NCBI GenBank assembly: GCA_022790955.1
Contig: JAAVYD010000034.1
Span: 1-64,000, forward strand
Direction of reading: 5' to 3'
DNA length: 64,000 nt
Source: Bacillota bacterium
GTDB lineage: Bacteria; Bacillota; Clostridia; Peptostreptococcales; Anaerovoracaceae
The translations under genes were made by a program, and so were the position numbers. Below, piece after piece: positions 29,244 to 39,659 of this stretch. Numbering within the stretch: the stretch's first letter is position 1; each line of letters begins with the position of its first letter. The notes below the pieces were generated by a model, which was not told the DNA's origin, did no database searches, and saw only the letters and a program-made list of their open reading frames with translations.

Positions 29244-30953
29244 CTATTGTTCTATCTTATGCTTTTCTATCTTTATCCTGCAATTTTTTCTGAAAAACCC
29301 GATTCCCACATGCCAGCATTCCTCGTAGCCTTCATCTGCCAGCATTTCATCATATTTCCTATTTGATATCTGACACAGTGCTTCATGCGCCGCCTGCTCC
29401 ATCCGCTTCCTGTTATCCACGTTCTTCAGCTCTATAACCGCAGCCGGCCTCGCCGTATCTATGCCGTTATAAACACATAAATCAAACCTGCCATCTCCTG
29501 ATTCCCTGTTGGACTTAACCAGATAGTCGTTGTCCATATTTACAAAAACTCCTGCAAGAAAGCCATGATAAAACGCCTCTTTGCTGTCCATATAACTTAT
29601 ACTTCCCTTTAAAAGCCTCGATATTTCATTCTCTAAAGCCCTTGCGTCGCCTTCAAGCAGCGCTCTGTAAAGTCCGCTCATATCCCTTGTTTTCACGTGA
29701 TCGTCAAACCAGCTCTTGATATGCCTTTCGTAAATATACAAAACCTCCTGATTAGGAACGGCAAGACTCATGTAAATCGTTCTTTCCTCTATCCTCTCGG
29801 AGATTTTCTTCAAATATCCCGTAAAAAACAGAAAGTTCCATAAGTTATCCTGATTTTTATATATATCGTCGTATGTTATATCCTCATACACAGGCTTTTC
29901 GATAGTTCCTCCGGAAAGCAGAATTTCAAGCTCTCCTCTTACCTCTGTATCCGCCTTTTCTATCAGAGCCCGCACTATGCTGTTTGAACTCGTATTCGAC
30001 CAATAAGGACGCGGAAAAGAATTTATATCTGCTCTAAGATCATATATAAACTTTATAACGCTCCACGGATTATATATTTCCGATTTTCCGAAAATATATC
30101 CGTCGTACCATGAGCGCATATCTTCCATACGGCTCTCGCAGCCGTAATATCGCATCATATTTTCTACTTCGGCAGGCGTGAATCCAAAATACTCTCCGTA
30201 CCTGTTATCTATAACGGATACTATATTCAGATTGTTAAGACCTGTAAAAATACTTTCCCTGCTTATACGCAGACAACCTGTTATCACCGCAAACTCAAGG
30301 CTCGGATTCGTTTTCAGCGCCGACTCAAACAGCGAACGTACAAAGGATATCATTTTATCGTAAAATCCGCTGTAATAAGCGTTTTCCAGCGGAACGTCGT
30401 ACTCGTCTATTAAAATAACAGCCTTTTTGCCATACGCCTTTTCAAGACATTCAGATAAAAATGCAATTGATGTATAATATTCAGAATCATTCGCCGTCCT
30501 ATCTCTTAGTTTGCAATATTTATTTAAATCATCATTATATAACACCCCTGAAACCATCTCGTCATACCGTTTAAATTCTCCGGAAATATTATCTTTCAGC
30601 ATTTTAAACGATAGATCAAAACTGCTCTGCTTGGTCGATTTGAGCGACAAAAATATCACCGGATACTTTTGCATATACCGCATATAATCCTCGCCCGCCG
30701 CCGCGATATCAAGTCCGTCGAACAGCCTGCGGTTTTCCTCGTTTACAGCTTCATCTCTCGTATCTTCAAAGAAATATTTTATCATGCTGAGGTTCAGAGT
30801 CTTTCCGAAACGCCTCGGTCTTGTAAAAAGCGTTACTTTTGAATTTTCATCTGTTAATAATCTTATCATCGAGGTTTTATCTATATAATAAGAATCCTTG
30901 ATTATCATTTCTTTAAAATCGTCGATTCCTATCGCCAAAGGCTTATATTTCAT
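29244..30953 (-). CDS. AAA-ATPase-like/PD-(D/E)XK nuclease superfamily protein (AAA-ATPase_like plus PDDEXK_9 architecture)
   Basis: MKYKPLAIGIDDFKEMIIKDSYYIDKTSMI...TRPRRFGKTLNLSM...VILIDEYDVPLE; C-terminal GRFDLCVYNG...AAVIELK. Confidence 0.9.
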   Translation of the reverse strand: MKYKPLAIGIDDFKEMIIKDSYYIDKTSMIRLLTDENSKVTLFTRPRRFGKTLNLSMIKYFFEDTRDEAVNEENRRLFDGLDIAAAGEDYMRYMQKYPVIFLSLKSTKQSSFDLSFKMLKDNISGEFKRYDEMVSGVLYNDDLNKYCKLRDRTANDSEYYTSIAFLSECLEKAYGKKAVILIDEYDVPLENAYYSGFYDKMISFVRSLFESALKTNPSLEFAVITGCLRISRESIFTGLNNLNIVSVIDNRYGEYFGFTPAEVENMMRYYGCESRMEDMRSWYDGYIFGKSEIYNPWSVIKFIYDLRADINSFPRPYWSNTSSNSIVRALIEKADTEVRGELEILLSGGTIEKPVYEDITYDDIYKNQDNLWNFLFFTGYLKKISERIEERTIYMSLAVPNQEVLYIYERHIKSWFDDHVKTRDMSGLYRALLEGDARALENEISRLLKGSISYMDSKEAFYHGFLAGVFVNMDNDYLVKSNRESGDGRFDLCVYNGIDTARPAAVIELKNVDNRKRMEQAAHEALCQISNRKYDEMLADEGYEECWHVGIGFFRKNCRIKIEKHKIEQ

Positions 30954-31303
30954 TATACACCTCCTTAAACATTGCAATACCAACCTCCGTACAACAAAAC
31001 TCCGGATTTTTCGCAGACGCTGCGGCAGTAAAATTTATACATAATAAATAATTCTGCAAAAAAACTGATATTGTCCGAATAATTTCTTAATTATACGCTT
31101 GAAGTGAAAATCTGTCTATGGTATCTTAATATCTACACAAAATTTACCGGCGTCCATGCTGTAACGTTTCTGATACATTTAATTCGGACTTTCCGGTTTA
31201 TACTCACTTTTTATGCTGTCCGGTGAAAATTTATCTCAATGCTGCATATTATATATTTATTATACTGAAAAATCACACCGGCAGCTGCAGAATCGAGGGA
31301 AAT

Positions 31304-32152
31304 ATGGACAAAAATTTATTAAAAAAAATGATAAAGAACTGCATAATGGTAATAACAGGAAGTTTTATTTACGGTTTCGGCATAAATATTTTTATTAAAG
31401 CCAACGGGCTGGCTCTGGGAGGATTTTCCGGCATCGGGCTTTTAATAAACTATAACTTTGGTCTGCCTATCGGACTTTTTACATTAGTCGCAAATATCCC
31501 GCTCCTTATCATCAGCTTTAAAGTCTGGGGTCGCAAATACATACTCGGTACTCTGGTCGGGGTAATCGCTTCATCTATTGCTTTAGATGTACTGTCCATG
31601 CTTTCTCTTTCTGTGGACGATCCGCTGCTTCCCGCAATATACGGCGGTCTGTGCACGGGCGTAGGCACGGGAATAGTTATGAGAGGAGGTGGTACTTTGG
31701 GCGGTACCGACATTCTCGCTCAGCTCTGCAATAAATATAAAGGCACTTCCCTCGGTACGTTTTACCTGATCTTCGACGCCTGCGTACTTTCAGCCGTCGC
31801 CCTGATGTACGGTCTTACCGTTACCCTGTATTCTCTTGTAACCGTATTCATGTCCAGCACGGTTATAAATAAAGTTGTAGACGGTCTTGATTCCGGCAAG
31901 CAGGTTTTTATAATGTCTAAAAAAACAGACGAAATCGCCGATTTTATTACTAACGATATAAAACGCGGCTTTACATTTATGCACGGACAGGGCGGCTACC
32001 AGCGAAAGGAAATGGAAGTTATAGTCTGCGTGGTCAGCAGATGGCAGATATTCAGGCTCAGGCAGGGCGTTCACCATATAGATCCAGGAGCCTTCATAAT
32101 AATAAACGACGCTCATGAAGTATACGGAGAAGGATTTAAGCACAACTCTTAA
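31304..32152 (+). CDS. YitT-family membrane protein
   Basis: NIFIKANGLALGGFSGIGLLINY...; C-terminal DUF2179-like IDPGAFIIINDAHEVYGEGF; likely start MDKNLLKK. Confidence 0.9.
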   Translation: MDKNLLKKMIKNCIMVITGSFIYGFGINIFIKANGLALGGFSGIGLLINYNFGLPIGLFTLVANIPLLIISFKVWGRKYILGTLVGVIASSIALDVLSMLSLSVDDPLLPAIYGGLCTGVGTGIVMRGGGTLGGTDILAQLCNKYKGTSLGTFYLIFDACVLSAVALMYGLTVTLYSLVTVFMSSTVINKVVDGLDSGKQVFIMSKKTDEIADFITNDIKRGFTFMHGQGGYQRKEMEVIVCVVSRWQIFRLRQGVHHIDPGAFIIINDAHEVYGEGFKHNS

Positions 32153-32178
32153 AAATTCTAACCCGACACACGTCAAAA

Positions 32179-32211
32179 AGCCTGCCGGTATCCCTATAAT
32201 CCTGGCAGGCT
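32179..32211. terminator. Bidirectional terminator hairpin between yitT-like and metF
   Basis: agcctgccgg-tatccctataat-cctggcaggct. Confidence 0.65.
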
Positions 32212-32220
32212 CTCGTATAT

Positions 32221-33093
32221 TTATTTCTTTTCCAAACTTATCATGCTGCGGACAGCTTCATAAATTTTCTGCGCTACATGCGGATTATTCATAATATAAA
32301 GGTGTATTCCGTCAACGCCGTGAGCAATCAGATCCGCTATCTGATCTGCTGCGTAAGCTATACCTGCGTCCCGCATAGCTTCTGGATCATCTCCATACCT
32401 TTCCATCATCGCCGCAAACTTTTCCGGTATAGACGCGCCGCAAAGAGAAGCCATACGCTTTACCTGATTCTTATTTATCACAGGCATAATGCCAGCCTGC
32501 ACAGGAACGTCGATGCCCGCTATCTGACAGCGCTCCATAAAGGAATAAAAATAATCGTTGTCAAAAAACAACTGGGTTATAAGCTGGCTCGCCCCCGCAT
32601 CCACTTTTGTTTTAAGGTTATGAATATCCTCAATTCTGTTTTTACATTCGGCATGACCCTCCGGATAACACGCCGCTATAATATTAAAATCCCCGTGTTC
32701 TTTAATATATGAAATCAGATCGCACGCATGCTGAAAATCGCCGAAACCTTCAAAATCCTCAGGAATATCGCCCCTGAGAGCCAGAATATTCTCTATGCCG
32801 AGTTTTTTAAGCCCATCGAGCTTTTTTATCACGTCTTCTTTATTAAATCTTATGCACGGCAGATGCGCGACGCTTTCTATCCCGTACTCCCGCTTTATAA
32901 GACCTGCTATCTCAAACGTGTTATTATCCGTTTCGCTGCCGCCCGCGCCATATGTGACGCTTATAAAATCGACATCTATTCCATTTAAACCGTCTAAAGT
33001 TTTATGTATGGCTTCAACCGGCGTTTCGCATTTTGGAGGGAAAACCTCAAAAGACAGCGCCGTCTTTCTTTTCATAATCTCAATAATTTTCAT
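32221..33093 (-). CDS. metF: Methylenetetrahydrofolate reductase
   Basis: SFEVFPPKCE...FISVTYGAGGS...ALRGDIPED...GASQLITQLFFDNDYFYSF. Confidence 0.95.
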   Translation of the reverse strand: MKIIEIMKRKTALSFEVFPPKCETPVEAIHKTLDGLNGIDVDFISVTYGAGGSETDNNTFEIAGLIKREYGIESVAHLPCIRFNKEDVIKKLDGLKKLGIENILALRGDIPEDFEGFGDFQHACDLISYIKEHGDFNIIAACYPEGHAECKNRIEDIHNLKTKVDAGASQLITQLFFDNDYFYSFMERCQIAGIDVPVQAGIMPVINKNQVKRMASLCGASIPEKFAAMMERYGDDPEAMRDAGIAYAADQIADLIAHGVDGIHLYIMNNPHVAQKIYEAVRSMISLEKK

Positions 33094-33198
33094 TTTAAAC
33101 TCTTCTACTTCCGCATACTGACTTTTAACCGGCGGTTTAATACGACCGGTTATTTATAACTTATCCGTAAACCTTTGATATTCAGTCTTTTAAGTAAA

Positions 33199-33439
33199 TT
33201 AACGCGTTGTGCTAATAAAAATTAGATACTTAACATCAATATTTTGTATTATTAATAGTGATCCACACAAAATATGGAATTAATTGAATAGTGATATGAT
33301 TGTTCGATTAGTCATTTTACAATTTTAATATAGATCACTTTTGTTGTTTGTCAATATATTGTATTATTTATAACATTAAGCACTACTTATTGATTATAAG
33401 ACTGTTAAAACAAGCTAATTTAATAGCGCAACGGGTTAA
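33199..33439. mobile_element. MITE-like element, family 2 copy B
   Basis: TIR TTAACGCGTTGTGCTAATAAAAATTAG / revcomp TTAACCCGTTGCGCTATTAAATTAG; flanking direct repeat taaattaa (33195-33202, 33437-33444). Confidence 0.8.
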
Positions 33440-33527
33440 ATTAATGTTTTCTTATTATAACGTATATTGCCATTAAAATCAATCAAGCATAACAATAATA
33501 CAATATTTATTATTTCTTTATTAATGT

Positions 33528-34376
33528 TTATTTTTCTTCTATAAGTTCGGATAAAGTAACTGCTTCAATCCCTCTCTCCTTAAAAGTTTCAAGCAGCCTC
33601 GGCAGCGCTTTCAGCGTTTCTTCCTTAGGGTGCATTAATATGATCGCCCCGTCAAGTTCTTTTTCCACAATCCTGTTATAAATAACATCCGCTGTAGAAC
33701 CGTCTCGCCAGTCTATCGTATCCGCGCTCCACAAACTGAGTTTATATCCTAAATTTTTACATATCTTAACGGTATTTTCATCAAAATCACCGGAAGGCGG
33801 CGCAAATATATCGGGTCTTTTACCTATAAGGTTATGTAAAATATCGGAAGTCTTTTCTATTTCAGATTTTACTTCACCTGCAGTCACCTGTGAACACAGC
33901 TTATGACCGTAACCGTGACTTTGTATCTCATGACCTTTCAGGTACATTGTCCGCAGCATGCGCGGATTTTTCTCCGCCCATTTTCCCGTAACGAAAAAAG
34001 TTATCCTGACATTATTTTCCTCCAACACATCGAGCATTCCCGGCACTATATCCTCGCCCCAGTCCACATTGCACGTGACAGCGAGCTTTTTGCTTCCGGC
34101 TTCGCCGCTTCTTATTATAATCTCATCAGCAATTTCGGAAATCTCGCTGTTGTTCATCACATTCACATAAGACGACATCCCGGACGTCGGCCCGCACTCA
34201 CTTATAACCTTAAGCTCCTTTGACATATCGTCTTTAAACTTCATATCGAACTTAAAAAAAGCGTCGAGAAGCAAAAAAAAGACCAGCAAACACAAGATTA
34301 TAGCTATGATTTTCCTGTAATTTCTGACTATATCCCACAACCTGCTCAAATTCTTAAAATTATTCAAATCCTTCAT
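33528..34376 (-). CDS. Membrane-anchored polysaccharide deacetylase (NodB/PdaA-like)
   Basis: TCNVDWGEDIVPGMLDVLEENNVRITFFVTGKWAEKNP..EIQSHGYGHKLC...FAPPSGDFDENT. Confidence 0.92.
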   Translation of the reverse strand: MKDLNNFKNLSRLWDIVRNYRKIIAIILCLLVFFLLLDAFFKFDMKFKDDMSKELKVISECGPTSGMSSYVNVMNNSEISEIADEIIIRSGEAGSKKLAVTCNVDWGEDIVPGMLDVLEENNVRITFFVTGKWAEKNPRMLRTMYLKGHEIQSHGYGHKLCSQVTAGEVKSEIEKTSDILHNLIGKRPDIFAPPSGDFDENTVKICKNLGYKLSLWSADTIDWRDGSTADVIYNRIVEKELDGAIILMHPKEETLKALPRLLETFKERGIEAVTLSELIEEK

Positions 34377-34525
34377 TTTCCGCCCCGCATATAAACAAAC
34401 AGATAATTTAATTACTTTTACTGACTATATATATGCTCATAGATACAAAAAATGCAAGAATACCACGCTGATTTTTATTAATAAAATATCGGAATTTATT
34501 TTAAAAGTGTATTGACAAATTTAAA

Positions 34526-34560
34526 CTACTCTTGTAGACTTTAATTGTCTACAAGAGTAG
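34526..34560. promoter_or_regulatory. Operator palindrome overlapping predicted blaI2 promoter
   Basis: CTACTCTTGTAGAC-tttaatt-GTCTACAAGAGTAG perfect 14-bp arms; TTGACA at 34512-34517 with TAGACT 17 bp downstream. Confidence 0.85.
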
Positions 34561-34584
34561 AATGCTACACAGGAGGTCATTAAT

Positions 34585-34962
34585 ATGTCTATAAAAAATA
34601 TAAATATAGGAGAAGGCGAACTCGAAATAATGAAAGCAGTATGGAAAGCAAAAAAGCCCGTAAGCTCCTCGGAAATCGGCAAAGCCGTAGAACAAAAAGG
34701 CTGGAAGCGCACCACTATCGCAACTTTCCTCTCAAGGCTTGTAGAAAAAGGCGCTCTGACCGCCGAAAAGGAAGGCCGCAGCCTGTATTACACGCCCGCT
34801 ATCACTTCCGCCGAATATAAAAAATCCCAGATACGACATCTTCTTAAAAACGTATTCGACGGCTCGGTAAAGGATTTCGCCGTTTCCCTCTTTGACGAAG
34901 AAAAGCTGTCTGACGACGAAATAAAAGAACTTCGATCCGTATTCGACGATAAGGAGAAATAA
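34585..34962 (+). CDS. BlaI/MecI-family repressor
   Basis: GEGELEIMKAVWKAKKPVSSSEIGKAVEQKGWKRTTIATFLSRLVEKGALTAEKEGRSLYYTP. Confidence 0.95.
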   Translation: MSIKNINIGEGELEIMKAVWKAKKPVSSSEIGKAVEQKGWKRTTIATFLSRLVEKGALTAEKEGRSLYYTPAITSAEYKKSQIRHLLKNVFDGSVKDFAVSLFDEEKLSDDEIKELRSVFDDKEK

Positions 34963-34963
34963 C

Positions 34964-37291
34964 ATGCTCGAACAGCTATTCACAGCGATAATTCTAACTT
35001 CAGTCGTCGGCGCTGCGCTTACAATCATATTAATATTAATAAAACCTGTAACGCAAAAACGGTTTTCAAGCCGCTGGCACTATTACATGTGGCTCGCAGT
35101 CCTTATATTAATGGTCTGCCCCGTACGTTTCAGACTGCCTGCGGAAAACCCTCCGGCTCTTTCGCAAGCCGAGCAAACCCAGCCGGAAATAATTCAGACT
35201 TCATCTGAAACAGAAACGCAAAATATTCAAGCTCCTGTTTCAGAAAATATTGATATAACTCAGAACACAGCAAAACAAACTGAAACGTTTGAACATATCA
35301 GCTCTTTTGCAGGCATTCCCGAAAACATGCTCGCGCCCGCATCCCGCGTATGGATAATTGCAGCGGCGCTGCTGCTCGCTTACAAAATCATCAGCTACAT
35401 AATATTTATAATAAAAATAAAGAAAAATTCATGGGAAATACCGCGTTCTTACGAAAAAAACACAACAGATATCCATTGTCAGCCGCAATATTTCCTGCCG
35501 CCCTGCGATATATACGCTTCTATAAAAAATTTCACGAACCGCAATATAAATATAAGAATCAGCAGAAACCTGTCCTCGCCGCTGATCACAGGACTTTTCA
35601 GACCCATACTGCTGCTGCCGGACATAAAAATGACAGAAGAACAGCTTAACAATATCCTGCTCCACGAAATGACCCACTTTAAAAAACACGATATATTATA
35701 CAAATGGTTCGCCGCTTTCGTAAAAAGCGTCCACTGGTTCAACCCGACGATCTATTTTATCAACCGCCAAATAGACATGGAATGTGAAATTTCCTGCGAC
35801 CTGACGGCAACGCAGGACATGAGTCAAGAGGAAAAACTCAATTATATCAACACTATCCTCGACCTTTTATCCGAAGCAAACAAAAAAAGCGTGCCCCTTA
35901 CCACAGGCATGACGGGAAACATGAAAATTTTAAAAAGGAGGTTTACCATGATTAAAAACAAAAAAGAACCCGGCAGACTTACGCGAATAATCTCAGCCGT
36001 TTCGGCGGTATTAATAGTTTTCTGCGCGCTGTTTGCCAGCGGAGTGTCTGCTGACGAAATATTTAATAATAAATATAATATTAATGTTATAAACGACGGA
36101 CAAAAAATTGAACTGCGTCATAAACCATTCGTAGAAAATAACACGGTCTATCTGCCGCTAAGGGAAATGCTCAATCTTGAAAATGTTGATAACGATAACA
36201 TCACCTACGATAACGGCTACGTGCAATTTCTTATATATTCCGCCGATTACGACGGCACCCGCCCGGACGGCTCTGAATTCTGGATAAACCGCGTTCGGGT
36301 CGGAAGCCCTTACGCGTATATCCGCGGTCATAACTATGGAAGTACGGAAAACACCGAGCTTCTTGCAGCTCCTGTTATAAAAAACGGCACCGCTTACGCA
36401 CCTTACGACCTGTTTTATAAACTGCACGAATCATATCAGGAAATATTTTCTACCCTTCAGGTAACGGCTGAAAATATGAAATATCCTGATTCCGTGATCT
36501 CAGGCATACTTTATGAAAACAGCGACCTGAATTTTAAGATAACCCTGCCTCTTTCATGGATGGATATCGCAGAGCCGAAATTTTACGCTTTCGACCTTGG
36601 CGACAGCATACAATTCGTGCAGAGAGCCACTTATGATAAATATAAAGCAGGCACTCTGTTTTATATAGACTGCTACCTTCAGATCCTGAGCGATGAAGAG
36701 ATCGGCGCCGTCGTACCTCAACAGTTTCTGGCGTATCAGGGCGGATGTACATATATAATGACTACGCCTTCCGATGTACAATATCCTATCTGGACCGACC
36801 GCGACGAGGAGGATATCCCTATCGCCGCAGAATACGAAGCTATGGCGAGCGACCTGGATTTTATAAAAAACAGCTTCGATAATATTATTAAGATCACAAA
36901 CGACGACGGTGACTCTCAAACTCCTGCCGGATCTGAAACCGATAAATCTATGGCAAATCCTCAATACACCGCAAAGACATTCTTTTATGCCTTTGAAAAC
37001 AACGACTTTGATCTTATGAGAAGCTGCTGCACCGAAAACGGCGCGAGATTTTTTGACGAAAACAGTCATAACGTGTTTGGCATGACGGAATGCAGGCTTA
37101 AAAATCTTTATATAGATCCTCTCGAATACGCAAAATCTTCAAACGATTTTAACGTAAGAGTTACCGTCGATATGAAGCCTGCGCAAAACTCCGTTTACGC
37201 CCCTGACCAAACGGAAGCCACATTTTACGTATGCCTTTTAAGACAACCTGACGGCAGATACCTTATCAATGAACTTGCGACAGGGATTTAA
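34964..37291 (+). CDS. BlaR1-type M56 metallopeptidase with copper-amine-oxidase-N-like (stalk) domain in ectodomain
   Basis: LLHEMTHFKKHDILYKW...CEISCD; KIELRHKPFVENNTVYLPLREMLNLE stalk-domain signature. Confidence 0.9.
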   Translation: MLEQLFTAIILTSVVGAALTIILILIKPVTQKRFSSRWHYYMWLAVLILMVCPVRFRLPAENPPALSQAEQTQPEIIQTSSETETQNIQAPVSENIDITQNTAKQTETFEHISSFAGIPENMLAPASRVWIIAAALLLAYKIISYIIFIIKIKKNSWEIPRSYEKNTTDIHCQPQYFLPPCDIYASIKNFTNRNINIRISRNLSSPLITGLFRPILLLPDIKMTEEQLNNILLHEMTHFKKHDILYKWFAAFVKSVHWFNPTIYFINRQIDMECEISCDLTATQDMSQEEKLNYINTILDLLSEANKKSVPLTTGMTGNMKILKRRFTMIKNKKEPGRLTRIISAVSAVLIVFCALFASGVSADEIFNNKYNINVINDGQKIELRHKPFVENNTVYLPLREMLNLENVDNDNITYDNGYVQFLIYSADYDGTRPDGSEFWINRVRVGSPYAYIRGHNYGSTENTELLAAPVIKNGTAYAPYDLFYKLHESYQEIFSTLQVTAENMKYPDSVISGILYENSDLNFKITLPLSWMDIAEPKFYAFDLGDSIQFVQRATYDKYKAGTLFYIDCYLQILSDEEIGAVVPQQFLAYQGGCTYIMTTPSDVQYPIWTDRDEEDIPIAAEYEAMASDLDFIKNSFDNIIKITNDDGDSQTPAGSETDKSMANPQYTAKTFFYAFENNDFDLMRSCCTENGARFFDENSHNVFGMTECRLKNLYIDPLEYAKSSNDFNVRVTVDMKPAQNSVYAPDQTEATFYVCLLRQPDGRYLINELATGI

Positions 37292-37335
37292 ATTAATACA
37301 ATCAGCTCAACTCAATTAATACTTATTAAATAAAC

Positions 37336-38008
37336 TTAAAACGCCCTGCGGAAAACCCGCAGGGCGTTTGCTATACTGACATTTATTTGTATATAGCTTA
37401 ACTGATTATATACTGCATCTGATTTTTCCGTATATGGATACTTTCTGAGCCATTCCGCCTGAAAATTATATCCGTCAAGCTGAAAATCCGCAGTATATGT
37501 GTATATGCAATCAACTTCATTATAATCGCCTTCAGGAACGCCGATATTTATATTGTAATCCTTCGATAAAACAGCTTTTAATTCTTCATACGTCATCTCT
37601 CCGTTAAAATCATAACCGATATCCGCATTTTCACCTATTTCGATCTGAACAACTTTAGTACCTACAACTCCTATTGTAAAACCAGCGCTCAATTTCCTGT
37701 AATAATATGTATATCCGTTTTCCACATCAAAACACTTCATAATCATTACCCAATCCAGCAGTAACAGCATTAATATCATTGTCAAGATAATCTAAATATT
37801 TAATTTTTTACCATTTAAATTCTCTTTTTTATTATCATGCGATTTTTCTTGTTTTAATGCATCTTCATTACTTTTACCATTATTGTCTTTATTTAAAACC
37901 TTTCTTCCCTGCTGACCTCAGCAGAACCATTTACTGCACCATTGTTATCATGCGAACAGGCGCAAAATGACAGACATGATATGATTATCAATAACGCTAT
38001 TTTTTCAA
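37336..38008 (-). pseudogene. Decayed lipoprotein gene with several frameshifts
   Basis: RBS AAGGAGG, TTG AAA AAA TAG; shifted frames read IALLIIISCLSFCACSHDNNGAVNGSAEVSREERF / VLNKDNNGKSNEDALKQEK... / YLDYLDNDINAVTAGLGNDYE / CFDVENGYTYYYRKL... Confidence 0.75.
37338..37371. terminator. Terminator hairpin downstream of blaR1-like 2
   Basis: aaacgccctgcgg-aaaa-cccgcagggcgttt. Confidence 0.75.
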
Positions 38009-38057
38009 TCTATTTCCTCCTTATCTTTCAAACACACTTAACAGTATTTTGTAAATC

Positions 38058-39395
38058 CTATGAACGACATTTCCTGTAATATAAAAACCCAACAACGTCC
38101 GCAAGTATCCAGCCCACCGGTATTGACCACCAGATCGCCGTCACTCCGAGCGGCGTATTAGGCGCAAACAGATACGAGAGCAAAACCCGCGTTCCGAGAG
38201 AGAGCACCGTTAATATAAGCGACATTCCCGCCTGCTGCACGCCTCTGTAATATCCGTACAGCAAAAACAGACAGCCTATCCCGAAATAAAACGAACCTTC
38301 TATCCTGAGATATCTCACGCCTTCAAATATTATCTCCGTTTCTTCCGCTTCTACGAACATTCCCATAAAATCTTCCGAAAATATCCATATAATAACAGAT
38401 ATTATCAGACAAAATATTACGGATACGCAGACAGCTATCTTAGTTCCCCTGTATATCCGCTCGCTTTTTTCCGCTCCGAAATTCTGCGAAACGAAAAGTG
38501 AATACGCGTTTCCGAATTCCTGCGCAGGCATATACGCAAGCGTGTCTATTTTAACCGCCGCCGCAAACGCCGCCATGACAACCGCTCCGAAGCTGTTCAC
38601 AAGACCCTGTATCATCAAAATACCGAGATTCATAACAGACTGCTGCATTCCGGTAAGCACATCGTTTTTAATAATAACTCTCAGTCTTCCCTTCTGCATC
38701 CTGCCGCGCCTTTTCATAAGTTCCGGATATTTCCATACGATGTAAATAGTAATGCCGACGCCTGCAAGCCCTTGAGAGATTACCGTCGCCGCTGCCACTC
38801 CGGAAATCCCCAAGTCCAGCGAAATAACGAAATATAAATCCAGCGCTATATTCATTACGGAAGATACAACAAGAAAATACAGCGGCACGACGGAATTTCC
38901 CACGGAACGCAGCAGATAAGCGAAAAAATTATACAGAAAAGTAAACCCTATACCTATAAAAACGATCTTTACATAAACCCGCATCAGGCCGTATATATCT
39001 TCCGGAACAAAAAGCAGGCGCAAAATAACGTCTGTTCCTGGAAACACGATCAGATATATAACGATAGTAACAAATCCGATAAAATAAAAGGACAACCTTA
39101 CGTCCTGCTGCATCTCCTCCTGCCTGCCCGCTCCGTACCACTTGGAAAACAGCGCGCCGCTCCCCATGCACAGCCCTATGATAAGCGACGTTATAAATGT
39201 CATAAGTGTGTAAGCAGAGCCTACCGCCGCCAGAGCGTCAGCGCCCACAAATCGCCCTACTATAAGGGTGTCCGCGATATTATAGATCTGCTGCAGAAAA
39301 TTTCCCGCCATCATCGGCAGCGCAAACAAAAGCAGATTTTTTAATATAGATCCTTCCGTCAGATTTCTGTTTTTATTAATTCCATTAATTGCCAT
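38058..39395 (-). CDS. MATE-family efflux transporter
   Basis: 445 aa; LTEGSILKNLLLFALPMMAGNFLQQIYNIADTLIVGRFVGADALAAVG. Confidence 0.95.
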   Translation of the reverse strand: MAINGINKNRNLTEGSILKNLLLFALPMMAGNFLQQIYNIADTLIVGRFVGADALAAVGSAYTLMTFITSLIIGLCMGSGALFSKWYGAGRQEEMQQDVRLSFYFIGFVTIVIYLIVFPGTDVILRLLFVPEDIYGLMRVYVKIVFIGIGFTFLYNFFAYLLRSVGNSVVPLYFLVVSSVMNIALDLYFVISLDLGISGVAAATVISQGLAGVGITIYIVWKYPELMKRRGRMQKGRLRVIIKNDVLTGMQQSVMNLGILMIQGLVNSFGAVVMAAFAAAVKIDTLAYMPAQEFGNAYSLFVSQNFGAEKSERIYRGTKIAVCVSVIFCLIISVIIWIFSEDFMGMFVEAEETEIIFEGVRYLRIEGSFYFGIGCLFLLYGYYRGVQQAGMSLILTVLSLGTRVLLSYLFAPNTPLGVTAIWWSIPVGWILADVVGFLYYRKCRS

Positions 39396-39581
39396 ATGTC
39401 AATATCCGTTTCTTACTCTGAATTATATTCAAAAATTACAGATATATATAATACTGCATACCTTCCGTTTTTGCAATCGGCTTCCACCGCTTCATCGCAA
39501 GATATTGAATTTCTCAATCAAAATTCATAAATAAGGAAAATAAATATTGACTTTTTTGATTTATAGATATAAACTGAAAAT

Positions 39582-39601
39582 AAGTTTATAATTATAAACT
39601 T
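39582..39601. promoter_or_regulatory. Probable operator of third BlaI module
   Basis: Perfect 20-bp palindrome AAGTTTATAATTATAAACTT downstream of TTGACT (39547). Confidence 0.6.
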
Positions 39602-39659
39602 CATATGCTATTATGCAATTTTGAAGTCGATTTTAAAATTTAAAAAGGAGAATAATAAG

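Noticed and set aside
33093-33190. Possible SAM riboswitch upstream of metF
   Set aside because: Only a simple AACCGG..CCGGTT hairpin seen; no SAM-I/II motif
34964-37291. Possible linked beta-lactamase next to BlaI/BlaR1 modules
   Set aside because: No SxxK/SDN/KTG serine beta-lactamase in the window; the MBL-fold protein at 5127-5744 is glyoxalase II-like and distant
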